This document shows positions 54,585 to 64,000 of a stretch of 64,000 nucleotides of DNA, piece after piece. How positions within the stretch are numbered: the first letter of the stretch is position 1; the number at the start of each line of letters is the position of its first letter. The notes below the pieces were generated by a model. That model made no database searches. It had not been told where the DNA came from and was given only the letters and a program-made list of their open reading frames with translations. Origin of the DNA: Cadophora sp. MPI-SDFR-AT-0126 (taxonomy: Eukaryota > Ascomycota > Leotiomycetes > Helotiales > Ploettnerulaceae). The stretch lies in NCBI GenBank assembly GCA_020747065.1, contig JAGMVK010000005.1:1922001-1986000 (forward strand), given 5' to 3'. A program made the translations under genes and the position numbers.

Positions 54585-55420
54585 AATTTGTCCGCAATTG
54601 GATTCCTGCTTTTGCTGCATCGAAGCATGGCGTGCTGGAGTCGTGTGCTGCAATAGATTTGCGGGTAAGACCAACACTAATTGAAAAGAGTCAGCTTTGA
54701 TTTGTTTCCTTCTGTTTATTGGTAGCGTTCTATGCTAATCGAAAGTGTGTTTTGACGGCCACGGAAAACGTGTTTCAGATGTTGGTTTCCACTCTGATCA
54801 TAAACGTCGCATCTATGATTTGACACTTCTACATGAGATCCTAGTTCTTGCATGAAGTAAGGAGAACTAGGCGAGCTGACTGTTGGATGTTCCCCGGTGC
54901 TCTCACATTTATAGTAGAACAATCGCTACAGGTTCATTATTTCATAAATGCAACGACTTGTCTGTTCTGCTCCAATGCGTCGAAACATACTCACTCCAAA
55001 TTCTCCTCGTCTTACTCGGCATCAATCTCCTACACAAAAAGTATAGCTACGGACTCAGCCACATTTCCTTGACCGCCTTTGGCAGCATGGTTATCCCTAG
55101 TGCAATGTCAAGCGTTCTATTCTACGTGTAGGGATCCGTCGAGATTGAAGAAAGAGCTTCTAAATTATCGAGCCCGAATCTAGAACGTATATATGCAAGT
55201 TGCAATGCAACACATGCTTTTGTTGTCACCAATCTAGCCCACCGATGCCTCCCAATGCAAAATTCCCACCTGGCTTCTAATGTATACCTTCTTAATGTTT
55301 GTGAAAACCAACAACAAAGTGCCTTACGGCATGCTCACAGGGTATCTCCATCTCAATTTTGAAAATCCATCCTCATGCTCGTCCATCTCTCCCTGGCATA
55401 CTTCTATCTGAGACCACTCC
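54585..55420. other. Intergenic, convergent 3' side
   Basis: 840 bp between the regulator pseudogene and the CHO2 3' end. Short frames only (about 82 codons at 54883-55131); none supported. Confidence 0.45.
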
Positions 55421-58400
55421 TCACTTCTCTTCAACAGGTGTCGATGTTCCTTTTGAAAGAGACATACTATATGGTGCCTAATAATTGTCAATAATCAGTA
55501 AGAAAGTCCTTCTAAATAACAAAATAAATGGTATCAAGGATAGTAATTAAATGATGTCCTCACCAAAGCCTGTTTCGCGACACAGATTCTCCACGCCAAT
55601 TTCCTGACATTTCCATCAGCAGCCACCACACCTGGCGCCAGTTCAAGAGCAAACATCTGATGGATAGCGTAGACTACTCGTTTGGCATATTTTCCGTCTC
55701 TTTGGACCAAACTGCCGAAACTCTCTTCGACGGTGTTTGGCGCAATTTCCGGGTCGCGATCGAAGCAGTTTCTGACGAGTGGGAGGAGAGCGTCTTCGAC
55801 TGCTGATCGGAGAAGACCGTTCGAGTCCATGACGGTGTCGTCTTCGGCGAATCGACCGATGCGGATTTCGAATGGCAGTGAAATGGCCATGACATTGTGC
55901 TTCCCACCATGGTGGTATCGCATTTCGAAGACACCCTGAGTCCACCACAATTTGTCTCCCTCGAAGACCATCTCTCCCTCAACGCAGTCATAGGTAGTGC
56001 CATCAGCTCGCTTAGCTCCAAATACTGGTCGATTGGACACGAGAATACCGCGGTCGGCAGGTGATTCCTCATATTCGTTTGGTACTGTGGCTACCCACCG
56101 ACCAGCAGATGATACGCGTGTAACTTCTCGAGACGCATTGTCTGCCACCATGTAGAGACCAACCCAGTCACTCTTGCTGTGATGCTTTGGAGCTCTCCAT
56201 TTGACCTTGATTGTTGCCCCATATTCAAACATCAAAGGCTCGTATTCATCCGTTCGCTCGCTTGGGAATCTTCCAGTAACACCCTCCTTTCCAGTAGAGC
56301 GTTCATTGACAGCCAGGGCAGAGGATGCCGTGCCTTGGATCTCGATAGAGTAGTCTCGAGGATTGAATCCAGCAAGATCAGGCGCAAGTCGCGTAACCGT
56401 AATACGTGCAGGATATTGACTGAACAAGGCGGTGGTGTCTCTCATGATGGTGGAAACTCCTGCAGCGAGTTTCGGCCTAGCAGCATCCAGAAACTCCTCG
56501 ACGAAATGACTGGTCTCACTCAAGACTTTGTCCACGCTGCCTTGAAACTTCTTCAATGGAGGCGGTAGCGATCTTCGGAGACTCTTGGTCAGTCCAGCTT
56601 CAGGTCTCAAATGTCTTCCGTACAGCTTCTGCATGTGTGGCTTCTCTACGAGTTGAATAAAGCATAGACTGAGAACGTGGCTCATAAGGGCAAGGAAGAA
56701 GATCGACAAGCTTCCAGTGAGGAAAACAGCTCCCCAAAGACCCATGAGTCCAATGATACGTTCGGGGTTGTTCAGGTAACGGTAGATTCCACTGTAGGTA
56801 AGCTTTCGGTCTTGGTCGAAGAAGAAGTCGCCAAAGAACCAGCCAAATTCTCCCAATGACTGATAAATGCTGACGGCTGTCCAAATCTGGAGAGCAACGA
56901 GAGTGATTCCAATGATGTGCATTAACAGAGCATTGTCAGCGCTCCAGTCCGTGGGGAAGGTATACATTTTCCAGGTCGCAGCTATGAAGCTTGCCCAGCA
57001 CATGTTCATGCTCAGGTGATAAATGCCCTTCCACTGTCTCCACGCCTCTTCAGTGCCTTCGCCGAATTTCAGGAAATGTCTTGTCCATATTTTGTCATTT
57101 GATTGTCGATCAAGAATAATGCCGAGGCCAACGGTATACCAGAGGCGCCAGAAGGCTGCGTTCAAGACGAACAGCGCTCGGTAGACTGGTGTGGATGGTG
57201 ACACAATAGCGATGATCGTTACACAGATCTGAAGAAGTAGAACCGAAACATCTGTGATTCTGAACAAGTCAATGTTTCCAAGACCAAGCATGTTGTGTAC
57301 AGAAGGTGGTGATGTCGCTAGGGCAGGAAAGTTCTCCATCATGTCTGCTTGCTCGGGAAGTTCAATTCCCTCCTTACGTGCCGCTGTCGCGTTCGCATGC
57401 TGGATGTCGCTTGGGCTTGGTTGAACCGTTTGTTTTCGGGGTGGTGGTGGGTTATAGGTCTTCTCGATATGAGGATTCTCGATGTATACGAGGAAAGCGA
57501 ACTGGGCAGCATGTGCAACGATGGAAATGAACAATACGTTGTAGCTCGCGGCCATGGCTGATATACCGTAGTACCCGGCGTATCCCACAGAATACATGGG
57601 ATGAGGAGCCATCTCGAAGACACCATCAAAGGTCAAAGCCTGATCAATGAGATAGAAGAAATCACCCCAGTACCAAGCATAATCCTTCACGACTCGATGA
57701 GCATCAAGTTTGACCCAGAGGTTGAAGCCAACTAGAGCGAGGCCTCCTACCCAACGAACCAACAGCATCATTATACCCTCACCAGCTGGGCGACCACCGC
57801 AGGCAATGGCGAAGAGACAATACGACGTAAAATCACACATCAGAATCAGATCCACAACTCGGCGGAAGACTAGCCATGTATTGTACTCGATTGGCGCTTC
57901 CTCGAATTTGTAGTCCCTTGGGATCTTGGTCTCTAGTTCGCTCTTAATCAGATTGTATAGCCATGGACGAGGATTTTTTCCGGTGCTTGGGTGCTCAAAT
58001 AGATTTGTCATCTTAGCCCATGCCACAAGTCGACGATGGTTGGACTGTATTCGGAGTAAGTACCCAATCCCAACATTGTAACAACCCCTCCAGAACAAGA
58101 ATACAATGGCAAATACTGGTCGCTTTTGGGAGGTAGGTAGGAGGTATAGGGCAAGGACATGTAGACCGAGGACAGCTATGACAATGGCATCGGAGAGGTT
58201 CTTGGGTTGTCGAGGGTCCAACAACTGGGAGACCATATCATGGGTCTGGGGAACTGTGAAGACTGCATGCTCGTCAGCTCACTGGACTCGTACAATGCCT
58301 CTCAAATTCGAAGAAACCCAACCCCGATGAGTGGATACGTACGAGTTCCATCCGGAGTTCTGCCTATTGTCTTATTGCTCGCAGTATGTCCCTTTGTTTC

Positions 58401-58520
58401 TTCGTCGTCCTGTGGTGTAGCTATTCCACTGCCGCCACTCGAGGATCCATTATCTTGGGCATATGCGGGCTTTCGTTCTCGCAGACCATCTTGGGCAATG
58501 GCAGTGCTCTTTGCACTCAT
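55421..58520 (-). CDS. CHO2: Phosphatidylethanolamine N-methyltransferase
   Basis: First methylation of phosphatidylethanolamine towards phosphatidylcholine, in the ER membrane, using S-adenosylmethionine. Exons 58520-58343, 58262-55564 and 55477-55421 give 977 residues. The N-terminus is hydrophilic ([22 protein letters not shown]). Two related membrane halves follow, each with the PEMT-type segments ([20 protein letters not shown] with [13 protein letters not shown], and [20 protein letters not shown] with [14 protein letters not shown]). A soluble domain begins after about 600 residues ([21 protein letters not shown]). The open frame runs on to TGA 55534, but a GTGAGG donor at 55563 and the acceptor before 55477 give the usual end [19 protein letters not shown] prefer the spliced form. 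Confidence 0.92.
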
Positions 58521-60253
58521 TTCGAAGAGCGGCGGAGTTGAGACCCGCGACGCAAAGCTGTTGAGTATTGTTATGAAGAAGCTTTTAAGCTCTCTTGTTG
58601 GGTAGATGAAGGTTCAGGAAAGGTGTGGTTCACAGGGCGGGGGCGGGGTTTCGCTGGTCTTCTAGAGTATACTAGACCGGCTGCCATGTGTGCGGTACGA
58701 TCTTTCGTGAGGTTGTGGGAATTGGAGGGGAAGGGTTGTGCGCCGAGAGGAGAAGTGGAGAGCTTTGCAAAGGGTCCACGGGTCACTAACAAATTGGCGA
58801 GAGAGCTTCAATTCGCGAAGAGGGACGCACGATGTTCAACTGGCCAATCGAACCCTAACCTTCCAACACATTCGCTACTGTATTCGCTATTCTACCGGTC
58901 AGGGAAGTTTTGCAGATCCAGTCAGAAAGCAAAGCACCGCATTTCATATTTCGACTTTCGTCATTGTCGAGCGATCAGGAAGTCCCTGATGTGCAACTCG
59001 AGATAGCTTTCGCCTGTCTGCTTGAGTGCCCTCGAAGACCACTTATGTGATGACTTCTAATCTTTGAGCCAGGGCATCCTATACAAAAGCCCTCTCATGA
59101 CCGCATCAGCAGGTGCATACAGGAACCGAAGTTAATTGCCAGCACATGCTTTGTTACCCTGTTGGACTGGGCTGCTTCTGCGTGGGTGTCCTGCAGCCTC
59201 AACGCCCCAAACGCCAGGGAAAATCCTCTGGCTTGTGATGAGTGGGGTTGATCACATGACGTTAATCAATTATCGACGATTTGAGTGCCTAACTGGTTAG
59301 CGTCTCGAAGGTCTAATATCTGGATGAGTTGTTTGATTGCATTTTCAACAGTTGAGCTTGTTAAGAGAAACGGCCCCCAGCTGTTGACAAGGAGAAGTTT
59401 TTGTCGACCACGTGACGTTCATTGACTTCCATCCATCATCGGCCATTCTGCCTCACTTGCGCTAGCGGCTACTTGAGGCGTCAAATCCGAATCAGGGGGC
59501 CTCTGAAGCTCACACTTAGCATGTTGTACCTGAGCATCCCAGACTGACGGGACCCAGTGTCAGACATATCTAGCTCGGCCTCTCAGCCGTAGCCTGATTT
59601 GGATCGGCGAAGACTTCCCCAAAATCGTCCTTGGCTTTGCTTCCCCAATGATTAAGATGAGGCGTACAGCGAAGTCTTACGGAGAGGCCCCCCGTTTTCT
59701 TTTTCGCTAAAGAGTCAATGTTATTGTCTGGCCCAGGTTTATGGAATTTTCAAGTGTTTATGGGATTCGTGGCGCTGCCACAGCGCATTTGGGCTGATAA
59801 AGAGCAAATGAGAAGTCTCAAAGTAATCCTTGCTCCTCTAAAGTGGAGGTTGTCGTTGAGATAGGCTTCAGAGCTTTTCGAGTGCCGGGTACGCCCCATG
59901 TTCTCAGCCGCTCGTCTGCCTGGCCTACTTAATCGTTCGCCAAACGGCGTCTCTTTGTCTTCAGATTCACCTCCAGTGAGACAGCTACTTGATGACTCAT
60001 TGACCGAATAACTCTTCTTCCTCTGCCTCTCTCTTCAATATAAAAAAAGCACCTCGTTCTCCGTCCTGTTTCTCTTTCCTCCATCTGACTTGCTCAGTTC
60101 AACAACCAACCACGAGCCTCAGCCTTAAGTCAGAGCAACACAACAGCCACTTCATATCTCCTTCTCATATTACCTGCAATCACTTCCGATTAATACTCAA
60201 CTCCTTACTTTTTGGCTGGTTCTTTCGAGTCTTGAGTTGCCCATTCCTTCAGC
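58521..60253. other. Long divergent intergenic region
   Basis: 1.7 kb between CHO2 (minus) and the E2/F-box gene (plus). The right end has a TATA box and a C/T-rich leader. Near CHO2 there is a CATGTG E-box at about 58685, the core of the inositol-choline response element, but the flank does not fit well. No gene or RNA recognised. Confidence 0.45.
60039..60045 (+). promoter_or_regulatory. TATA box of the E2/F-box gene
   Basis: TATAAAA lies about 209 bp upstream of the ATG at 60254, followed by a long C/T-rich stretch (CTCCGTCCTGTTTCTC) usual for fungal leaders. Confidence 0.5.
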
Positions 60254-62416
60254 ATGGCATCCTATTCAGCCAACACAACCGCCCGAGCTCTTGCCAGTGC
60301 CAACAGTCTGAAGCAACGCTTGTTGCAAGATATTGCAGAGCTCCAGGCCAAACCTTACCCCAACATTGCCTTACACGTCCAAGAAGATGACCTAGAGCAC
60401 GCCTGTCTTATTCTCACGGTCGAGGACTACGGACACATGCACTTGACCATCGACTTCCCAAAGAGCTTCCCACTCGCACCTCCACGAATCCGAATGGATT
60501 CTGATGTCCATCATCCAAACATCTTCGGAAGCTACATCTGTGCCTCGATTCTCAACACTGAAGAAGGCTACACCCCTGCCTACACTCTCAAAGGCATCGC
60601 CATCCAGCTTCTCAGCTTCTTCAGCAGCGACAAGATCGAGCAAAGTGGTGGAGGATACTCCGTCGATATCACCAAATACCGCAGCACGCAAGGATGCCTC
60701 CGCTCATATCATGTGTGCAACAAATGCAAGTTTGGTGTGTTGGATCACGGACCTGGTAGAGCGCTGTCCATCGGCTCTGCTACCTCATCGATGGCTTCCG
60801 GTTCCTCGACCCCGCCACCTCCCGTCGCTGCCTTCACTGGAGAGGATGTCGAGATGCTTGATGTGCACTGGCCTAGTCCCCAGAAGAGTTCGTCTATTGG
60901 ACGCCGGCGCAAAGCAAAGGACATATCAACTGCTGGGAAAGCTCCTACGTCGACTCCACAGATTGAGGTCGCAGCCGCCAAGAATTTCAAGGGTATTCAA
61001 CAGATGAAGCTACCAGACGAAATTCTGCTGCTGTTGTGCGATAACTTGGAGTACGAGGATTTGATGAGTTTGGCCGAGGCTTGGGCCAAGATCGGTAGCA
61101 TCATGACTGAGTACGACATCATCAGAACTCGGGAGTTGCAATGCTTCTGTTTCAAGACCAACTACATGACAAGCAGACTTGGCGTTGGAGTTAGCATCGA
61201 ACGAAGAAGTAGAATTGGCTCTTTCGAGTCCGAGTTCGACCTCTTGTCGATAGAAGGATTCACAGACCATCGGATCCGTCGCTCCGTACAAGGTGTCAAG
61301 TTCCAGCACTGGTTGGGCCTCCCAATCTCAAACGGTCACTGGAGAAAAGTGAAGTATAGCGTTGCTACTGCTCTTTCAACCCTGGCAGTGGAAGCTGGTC
61401 TGGGATCTGGCGACGTCAGTCAAGTCATCTACGCCTTCATGAATGACATCGTCGTCAAGCTCAACAAGCAAACCGAACAAGCTACCGTCCGAGCTCCGTA
61501 CTACCCATATGAAGAGACACCAAAGAGCACTCTTACTCACGCTTCCGAGAAGGCCATCGAGTCGTACTTTCACCTCTTTCACCTCCTGCTGTGCCTAGCA
61601 ACCGAGAATCCATCCATCGTCCGAGCAGCAAACAACAAACTCAATGCATTCGGCAGAGGCGAGAACTCCAAGACGGATTGCCCTAACCTCGGACATCTGC
61701 TTGTGGCTGCGTTGATCAGCGATGTGGAGATGACAGAGAAGATGATCAAATCTATCGTGCGCGAGACCATGACCAGAAATGTCGTCTGGATGCTCGATGC
61801 CAAGGGTACTGGTATGGCTGAACTCGCATACCTCGAACCATCTCCCTTCTCCGAGTACCGTCTGCAGAAGAGCTTTGAAGCCAGCAAGACCTCGTACCGA
61901 CTGCTGATGTTCCTGAACCTCTTCCGCAGAACGGCCGTCGGTAGTCCCCGGAAGCCACTGACGGTTCTCCGCGACGAAGCCTTCGAGCGTCATGGTGCAC
62001 CACCTCGAGGATCAGCCAAAGGACTTGCGGACTCCATCAAGCGCATCCACCAGGTTTCGTCCTTCCCACAATTCCTCAATCACATGGGCATTGAGAAGGT
62101 GTCGAAGGAATGGTTCACTACCTTCTTGAAGGACTGTATTCAAGATAGCATAAGCAAAGGCTATTCCTGTATGCCAATCAATCAGGGTCAAGCATTAACT
62201 CTTCGTCAGCTAAAGGAACCGGATGTGGAGGCTGCTCCGGGGTTGGTCGCTCAACAGGTTAATATCTACGCTCATTCTTTCTTCCCAGGCCATGGTAATA
62301 GTGGTTTTGGTGGGGCTCGAGGTAGAGCTGGGCGTGAGGGCCGTCGGGGTTACGGTGGTTATGATACTTATCGTGGTCGAGGTGGTCGGGGAACTGGCCG
62401 TGGACGTGGCAGATGA
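60254..62416 (+). CDS. Fused E2-fold / F-box / RGG-tail protein
   Basis: Intronless, 720 residues. Residues about 15-165 form a ubiquitin-conjugating (UBC) fold: the FPKSFPLAPPRIRM core, HPN at 87-89, and a cysteine at 96 in FGSYICASIL, where E2 enzymes have the active-site Cys, then a helix YTPAYTLKGIAIQLLSFF. A short YHVCNKCKFG follows the fold. Near residue 252 an F-box reads MKLPDEILLLLCDNLEYEDLMSLAEAW. The middle 300 residues are helical and unrecognised (NPSIVRAANNKLNAFGRG, then FPQFLNHMGIEKVSKEWF). The last about 35 residues are Arg/Gly-rich (GARGRAGREGRRGYGG, RGRGGRGTGRGRGR), a likely RNA-binding or methylated tail. Possible ubiquitin-system role with self-contained E2 and substrate-receptor parts; activity is not proven. 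Confidence 0.8.
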   Translation: MASYSANTTARALASANSLKQRLLQDIAELQAKPYPNIALHVQEDDLEHACLILTVEDYGHMHLTIDFPKSFPLAPPRIRMDSDVHHPNIFGSYICASILNTEEGYTPAYTLKGIAIQLLSFFSSDKIEQSGGGYSVDITKYRSTQGCLRSYHVCNKCKFGVLDHGPGRALSIGSATSSMASGSSTPPPPVAAFTGEDVEMLDVHWPSPQKSSSIGRRRKAKDISTAGKAPTSTPQIEVAAAKNFKGIQQMKLPDEILLLLCDNLEYEDLMSLAEAWAKIGSIMTEYDIIRTRELQCFCFKTNYMTSRLGVGVSIERRSRIGSFESEFDLLSIEGFTDHRIRRSVQGVKFQHWLGLPISNGHWRKVKYSVATALSTLAVEAGLGSGDVSQVIYAFMNDIVVKLNKQTEQATVRAPYYPYEETPKSTLTHASEKAIESYFHLFHLLLCLATENPSIVRAANNKLNAFGRGENSKTDCPNLGHLLVAALISDVEMTEKMIKSIVRETMTRNVVWMLDAKGTGMAELAYLEPSPFSEYRLQKSFEASKTSYRLLMFLNLFRRTAVGSPRKPLTVLRDEAFERHGAPPRGSAKGLADSIKRIHQVSSFPQFLNHMGIEKVSKEWFTTFLKDCIQDSISKGYSCMPINQGQALTLRQLKEPDVEAAPGLVAQQVNIYAHSFFPGHGNSGFGGARGRAGREGRRGYGGYDTYRGRGGRGTGRGRGR

Positions 62417-62958
62417 TGTGAAATCTCACCACGCACTGTTCGTGGTGTCACGACTTGGACCCTAGGTGTGAGCAGAATAGACTCGCCGCTCACATAGTCG
62501 ATGAGTGGTGAAGGTATGGAGGAATGGACAATGCTTCAGCATGAAGTTGGACAGATGCATCGTCGTACTTGGAATAAATGATACCCACTTAGATGAGATC
62601 CATAAACAAATACCCACAAAAATCCCCAAACAAAATACCCAAAGTCACCTCTCACCTGAGACAAATGCGTAAGCATCCTCTCTTGCAGTGACATCTCTAG
62701 CTTTTGGCAATGTTCGGTATTCTGCTGCAAGTATATTTGCCTTCACCGAAATCGAAGCATGGGCTAGCTTGTGTCACTTACCAAGATCTAGATTTACACG
62801 GACTTGATGGGTGCTGCGAAATGCGAATTGAACGTACCCCCTCAAAGAATCAGACACATGCGCATGATCTCAATCCATATCCAAGGTAATTTTAAAAGTC
62901 CTTGCCAGAACATCGAAAACCTCGATGGGATCTATCACGCTCAGCTACATACCAACTA
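62417..62958. other. Intergenic, convergent 3' ends
   Basis: 540 bp between two converging genes; nothing recognised beyond probable 3' UTRs. Confidence 0.45.
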
Positions 62959-63768
62959 CTACTCCACAACACCCAAGCGAATCCTCACTCCTCTCCTCCC
63001 ACCACTCAAACCATCTCCATCTGCAATGTTCTCCCCCTCCACTCCCTCACTCCCACCATATCTATCCCTACACATCCTAACCAAAAACCCCGTATGCGAA
63101 TTCTCCCTCCCACTCCCCATCAACTCCCCCTCCCCGACCTCCCTAAACTCACCCACCTTATCCCACCAAGCCTCCCTAACAACCCTCCAATCCCTCCAAA
63201 CCATCAACAACTCTTCCATCTCCACTAAACCCTCCCCTTCCCCCTCACCCACGCCCTCCAAGTCTCCTCCTCCTCCTCCTCCTCCTCCTGTAGAACCAAA
63301 AATCACCTGATACGCCCTATCAAACAACTCCCTCTTAACCGCCAACCTCTTAATCCGGCCCACCCCCTCACACCTCAAAAACGCTTCAAGCTTCGCCATG
63401 TTCTCCAGCCTTGCAAAGTGCGGGAAGTAGAATACATCCCGCGAGAACGAAACATAAGTCCCAAAAGCCCAGACTGCGGAGGTGGTGAGGAGGTAGGTGG
63501 CGCGCGAGAGGCGCATGGTGTGCAGCAGGGGGTGGGGTGCTTGGTTGGAGATGAATGTTCCGCGGCGGGTGTCGATTTGGTGGATTAGAGGGTGCAGGTG
63601 GGTGGATGAGGCGTGGGTGAAGATTTGGAGGCGGAGTTCTAGGGGGAGGAGAGGGAAGAGGGGGAAGGTTGGGGAATTTGAGGGGTCGGCTGACGGGAGT
63701 AGGGACAGCTCTATTGAGGTACATGATGTAGATGGAAAGGGAGTTCCAGATTGTGATTCTTGGCCCAT
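62959..63768 (-). CDS. 2EXR domain-containing protein
   Basis: Single exon, 269 residues, start ATG 63768. After a Ser/Pro-rich N-terminus the segment FPLFPLLPLELRLQIFTHAS is the 2EXR signature, a motif found in many ascomycete proteins of unknown role. It is followed by YVSFSRDVFYFPHF, the second conserved element with a Phe/Arg/Asp pattern. The middle has a run of eight glycines coded by a (TCC/GGA)n microsatellite, then a Gly/Glu-rich stretch (DLEGVGEGEGEGLVEMEEL). The C-terminus is basic. These proteins are often lineage-expanded; no activity is known. Divergent promoter lies at the window end. Confidence 0.78.
   Translation of the reverse strand: MGQESQSGTPFPSTSCTSIELSLLPSADPSNSPTFPLFPLLPLELRLQIFTHASSTHLHPLIHQIDTRRGTFISNQAPHPLLHTMRLSRATYLLTTSAVWAFGTYVSFSRDVFYFPHFARLENMAKLEAFLRCEGVGRIKRLAVKRELFDRAYQVIFGSTGGGGGGGGDLEGVGEGEGEGLVEMEELLMVWRDWRVVREAWWDKVGEFREVGEGELMGSGRENSHTGFLVRMCRDRYGGSEGVEGENIADGDGLSGGRRGVRIRLGVVE
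63263..63289. repeat. (TCC)n microsatellite within 2EXR gene
   Basis: An unbroken run of about nine TCC/CTC units on the plus strand, coding polyglycine in the minus-strand 2EXR protein; likely variable in length between strains. Confidence 0.8.
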
Positions 63769-64000
63769 GACTTCTTGTATTTAGATTACTCAGGTATAGT
63801 TGTTGAGATATCGCTCACATGAAAGATATGAAATGGTAAGAATTCCAAGCTGAATATGAGTTATCGTCATGTATTGATAGAATTAACTATATGGATTGAG
63901 TTATGGAGAGCTACGGAAATAAATAGGGGTAATGCTGACTAAGTGTACTACTATTTTTAATATCCCCTCTTTTCTGAGTCTTTATAACTTAATATATAAC
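63769..64000. other. A/T-rich upstream region at window end
   Basis: Upstream of the 2EXR gene. A/T-rich, ending in TTAATATATAAC; no coding frame. The next gene lies outside the window. Confidence 0.4.

Noticed and set aside
44567..58520. CTP synthase and CHO2 as a lipid gene cluster
   Set aside because: Both serve phosphatidylcholine synthesis, but four or more unrelated genes lie between them.
58623..59006. 127-codon frame upstream of CHO2
   Set aside because: Lies in the likely CHO2 promoter and has no recognisable protein features.
59281..59340. tRNA-like stretch (CTAACTGGTTAGCG followed by AAGGTC)
   Set aside because: Resembles a D-arm, but there is no T-loop GTTCGAANC box and no acceptor stem pairing downstream.

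Overview
The window comes from a filamentous ascomycete. Genes are mostly interrupted by short introns of 44-122 nt with fungal donor sites (GTAAGT, GTATGT, GTACGT) and CTAAC/CTGAC-like branch sites. They are packed on both strands, with intergenic gaps of 0.1-1.7 kb. The gene content (Zn2Cys6 regulators, a fungal rhodopsin-domain membrane protein, a 2EXR protein, Cho2, Lia1, Nbp35) suits Pezizomycotina. A leotiomycete such as a member of Helotiales is my best guess, but that is inference only. No phage, CRISPR, rRNA or confident tRNA was seen.

Layout, left to right. 1-6 kb: the 3' end of a fucose-permease-like MFS transporter, two unrecognised small proteins, deoxyhypusine hydroxylase LIA1, and the RNA polymerase I subunit RPA12, which diverges from SCC2 across a 300 bp spacer. 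6-12 kb: the cohesin loader SCC2 (1906 aa). 12-17 kb: a secreted cysteine-rich repeat protein and a rhodopsin-domain seven-TM protein. 17-23 kb: an SDR oxidoreductase, a broken and rearranged 5-oxoprolinase, a broken aspartate aminotransferase fragment, a 3-hydroxyisobutyrate dehydrogenase-like enzyme, and NBP35. 24-33 kb: a large protein of unknown function, a small DUF1115-like protein, glia maturation factor (ADF family) and a phospholipase-D-superfamily protein. 33-38 kb: a possible XPF-like protein, a WRAP53/Swt21-like WD40 protein, and two small inverted-repeat elements, one with a clear target-site duplication. 38-44 kb: a type I membrane protein with Ecm33-like receptor L-domain repeats, a PQ-loop transporter and a Ser/Thr/His-rich probable GPI protein. 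44-55 kb: CTP synthase, an isochorismatase-type hydrolase, a Zn2Cys6 regulator, an amidase and a degraded Zn2Cys6 regulator. 55-64 kb: CHO2, a fused E2-fold/F-box/RGG protein and a 2EXR protein.

Most core genes are unrelated housekeeping functions in sphere-of-life terms: translation factor modification, rRNA transcription, cohesin loading, cytosolic Fe-S assembly, CTP synthesis and phosphatidylcholine synthesis. CTP synthase and CHO2 both serve phospholipid synthesis but lie about 9 kb apart with other genes between them, so I would not call this a cluster. The isochorismatase-regulator-amidase-regulator run (47.2-54.6 kb) could be a small amide-degrading gene group, one of whose regulators has been lost.

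Many gene models here were rebuilt by joining exons across frames. This revealed two frame-preserving introns hidden inside open frames (LIA1 and the 33 kb gene), two GC-AG introns, a start-codon-only coding exon (GMF) and a 57 nt last exon (CHO2). Exon boundaries are read from splice consensus and protein continuity, not from transcripts.
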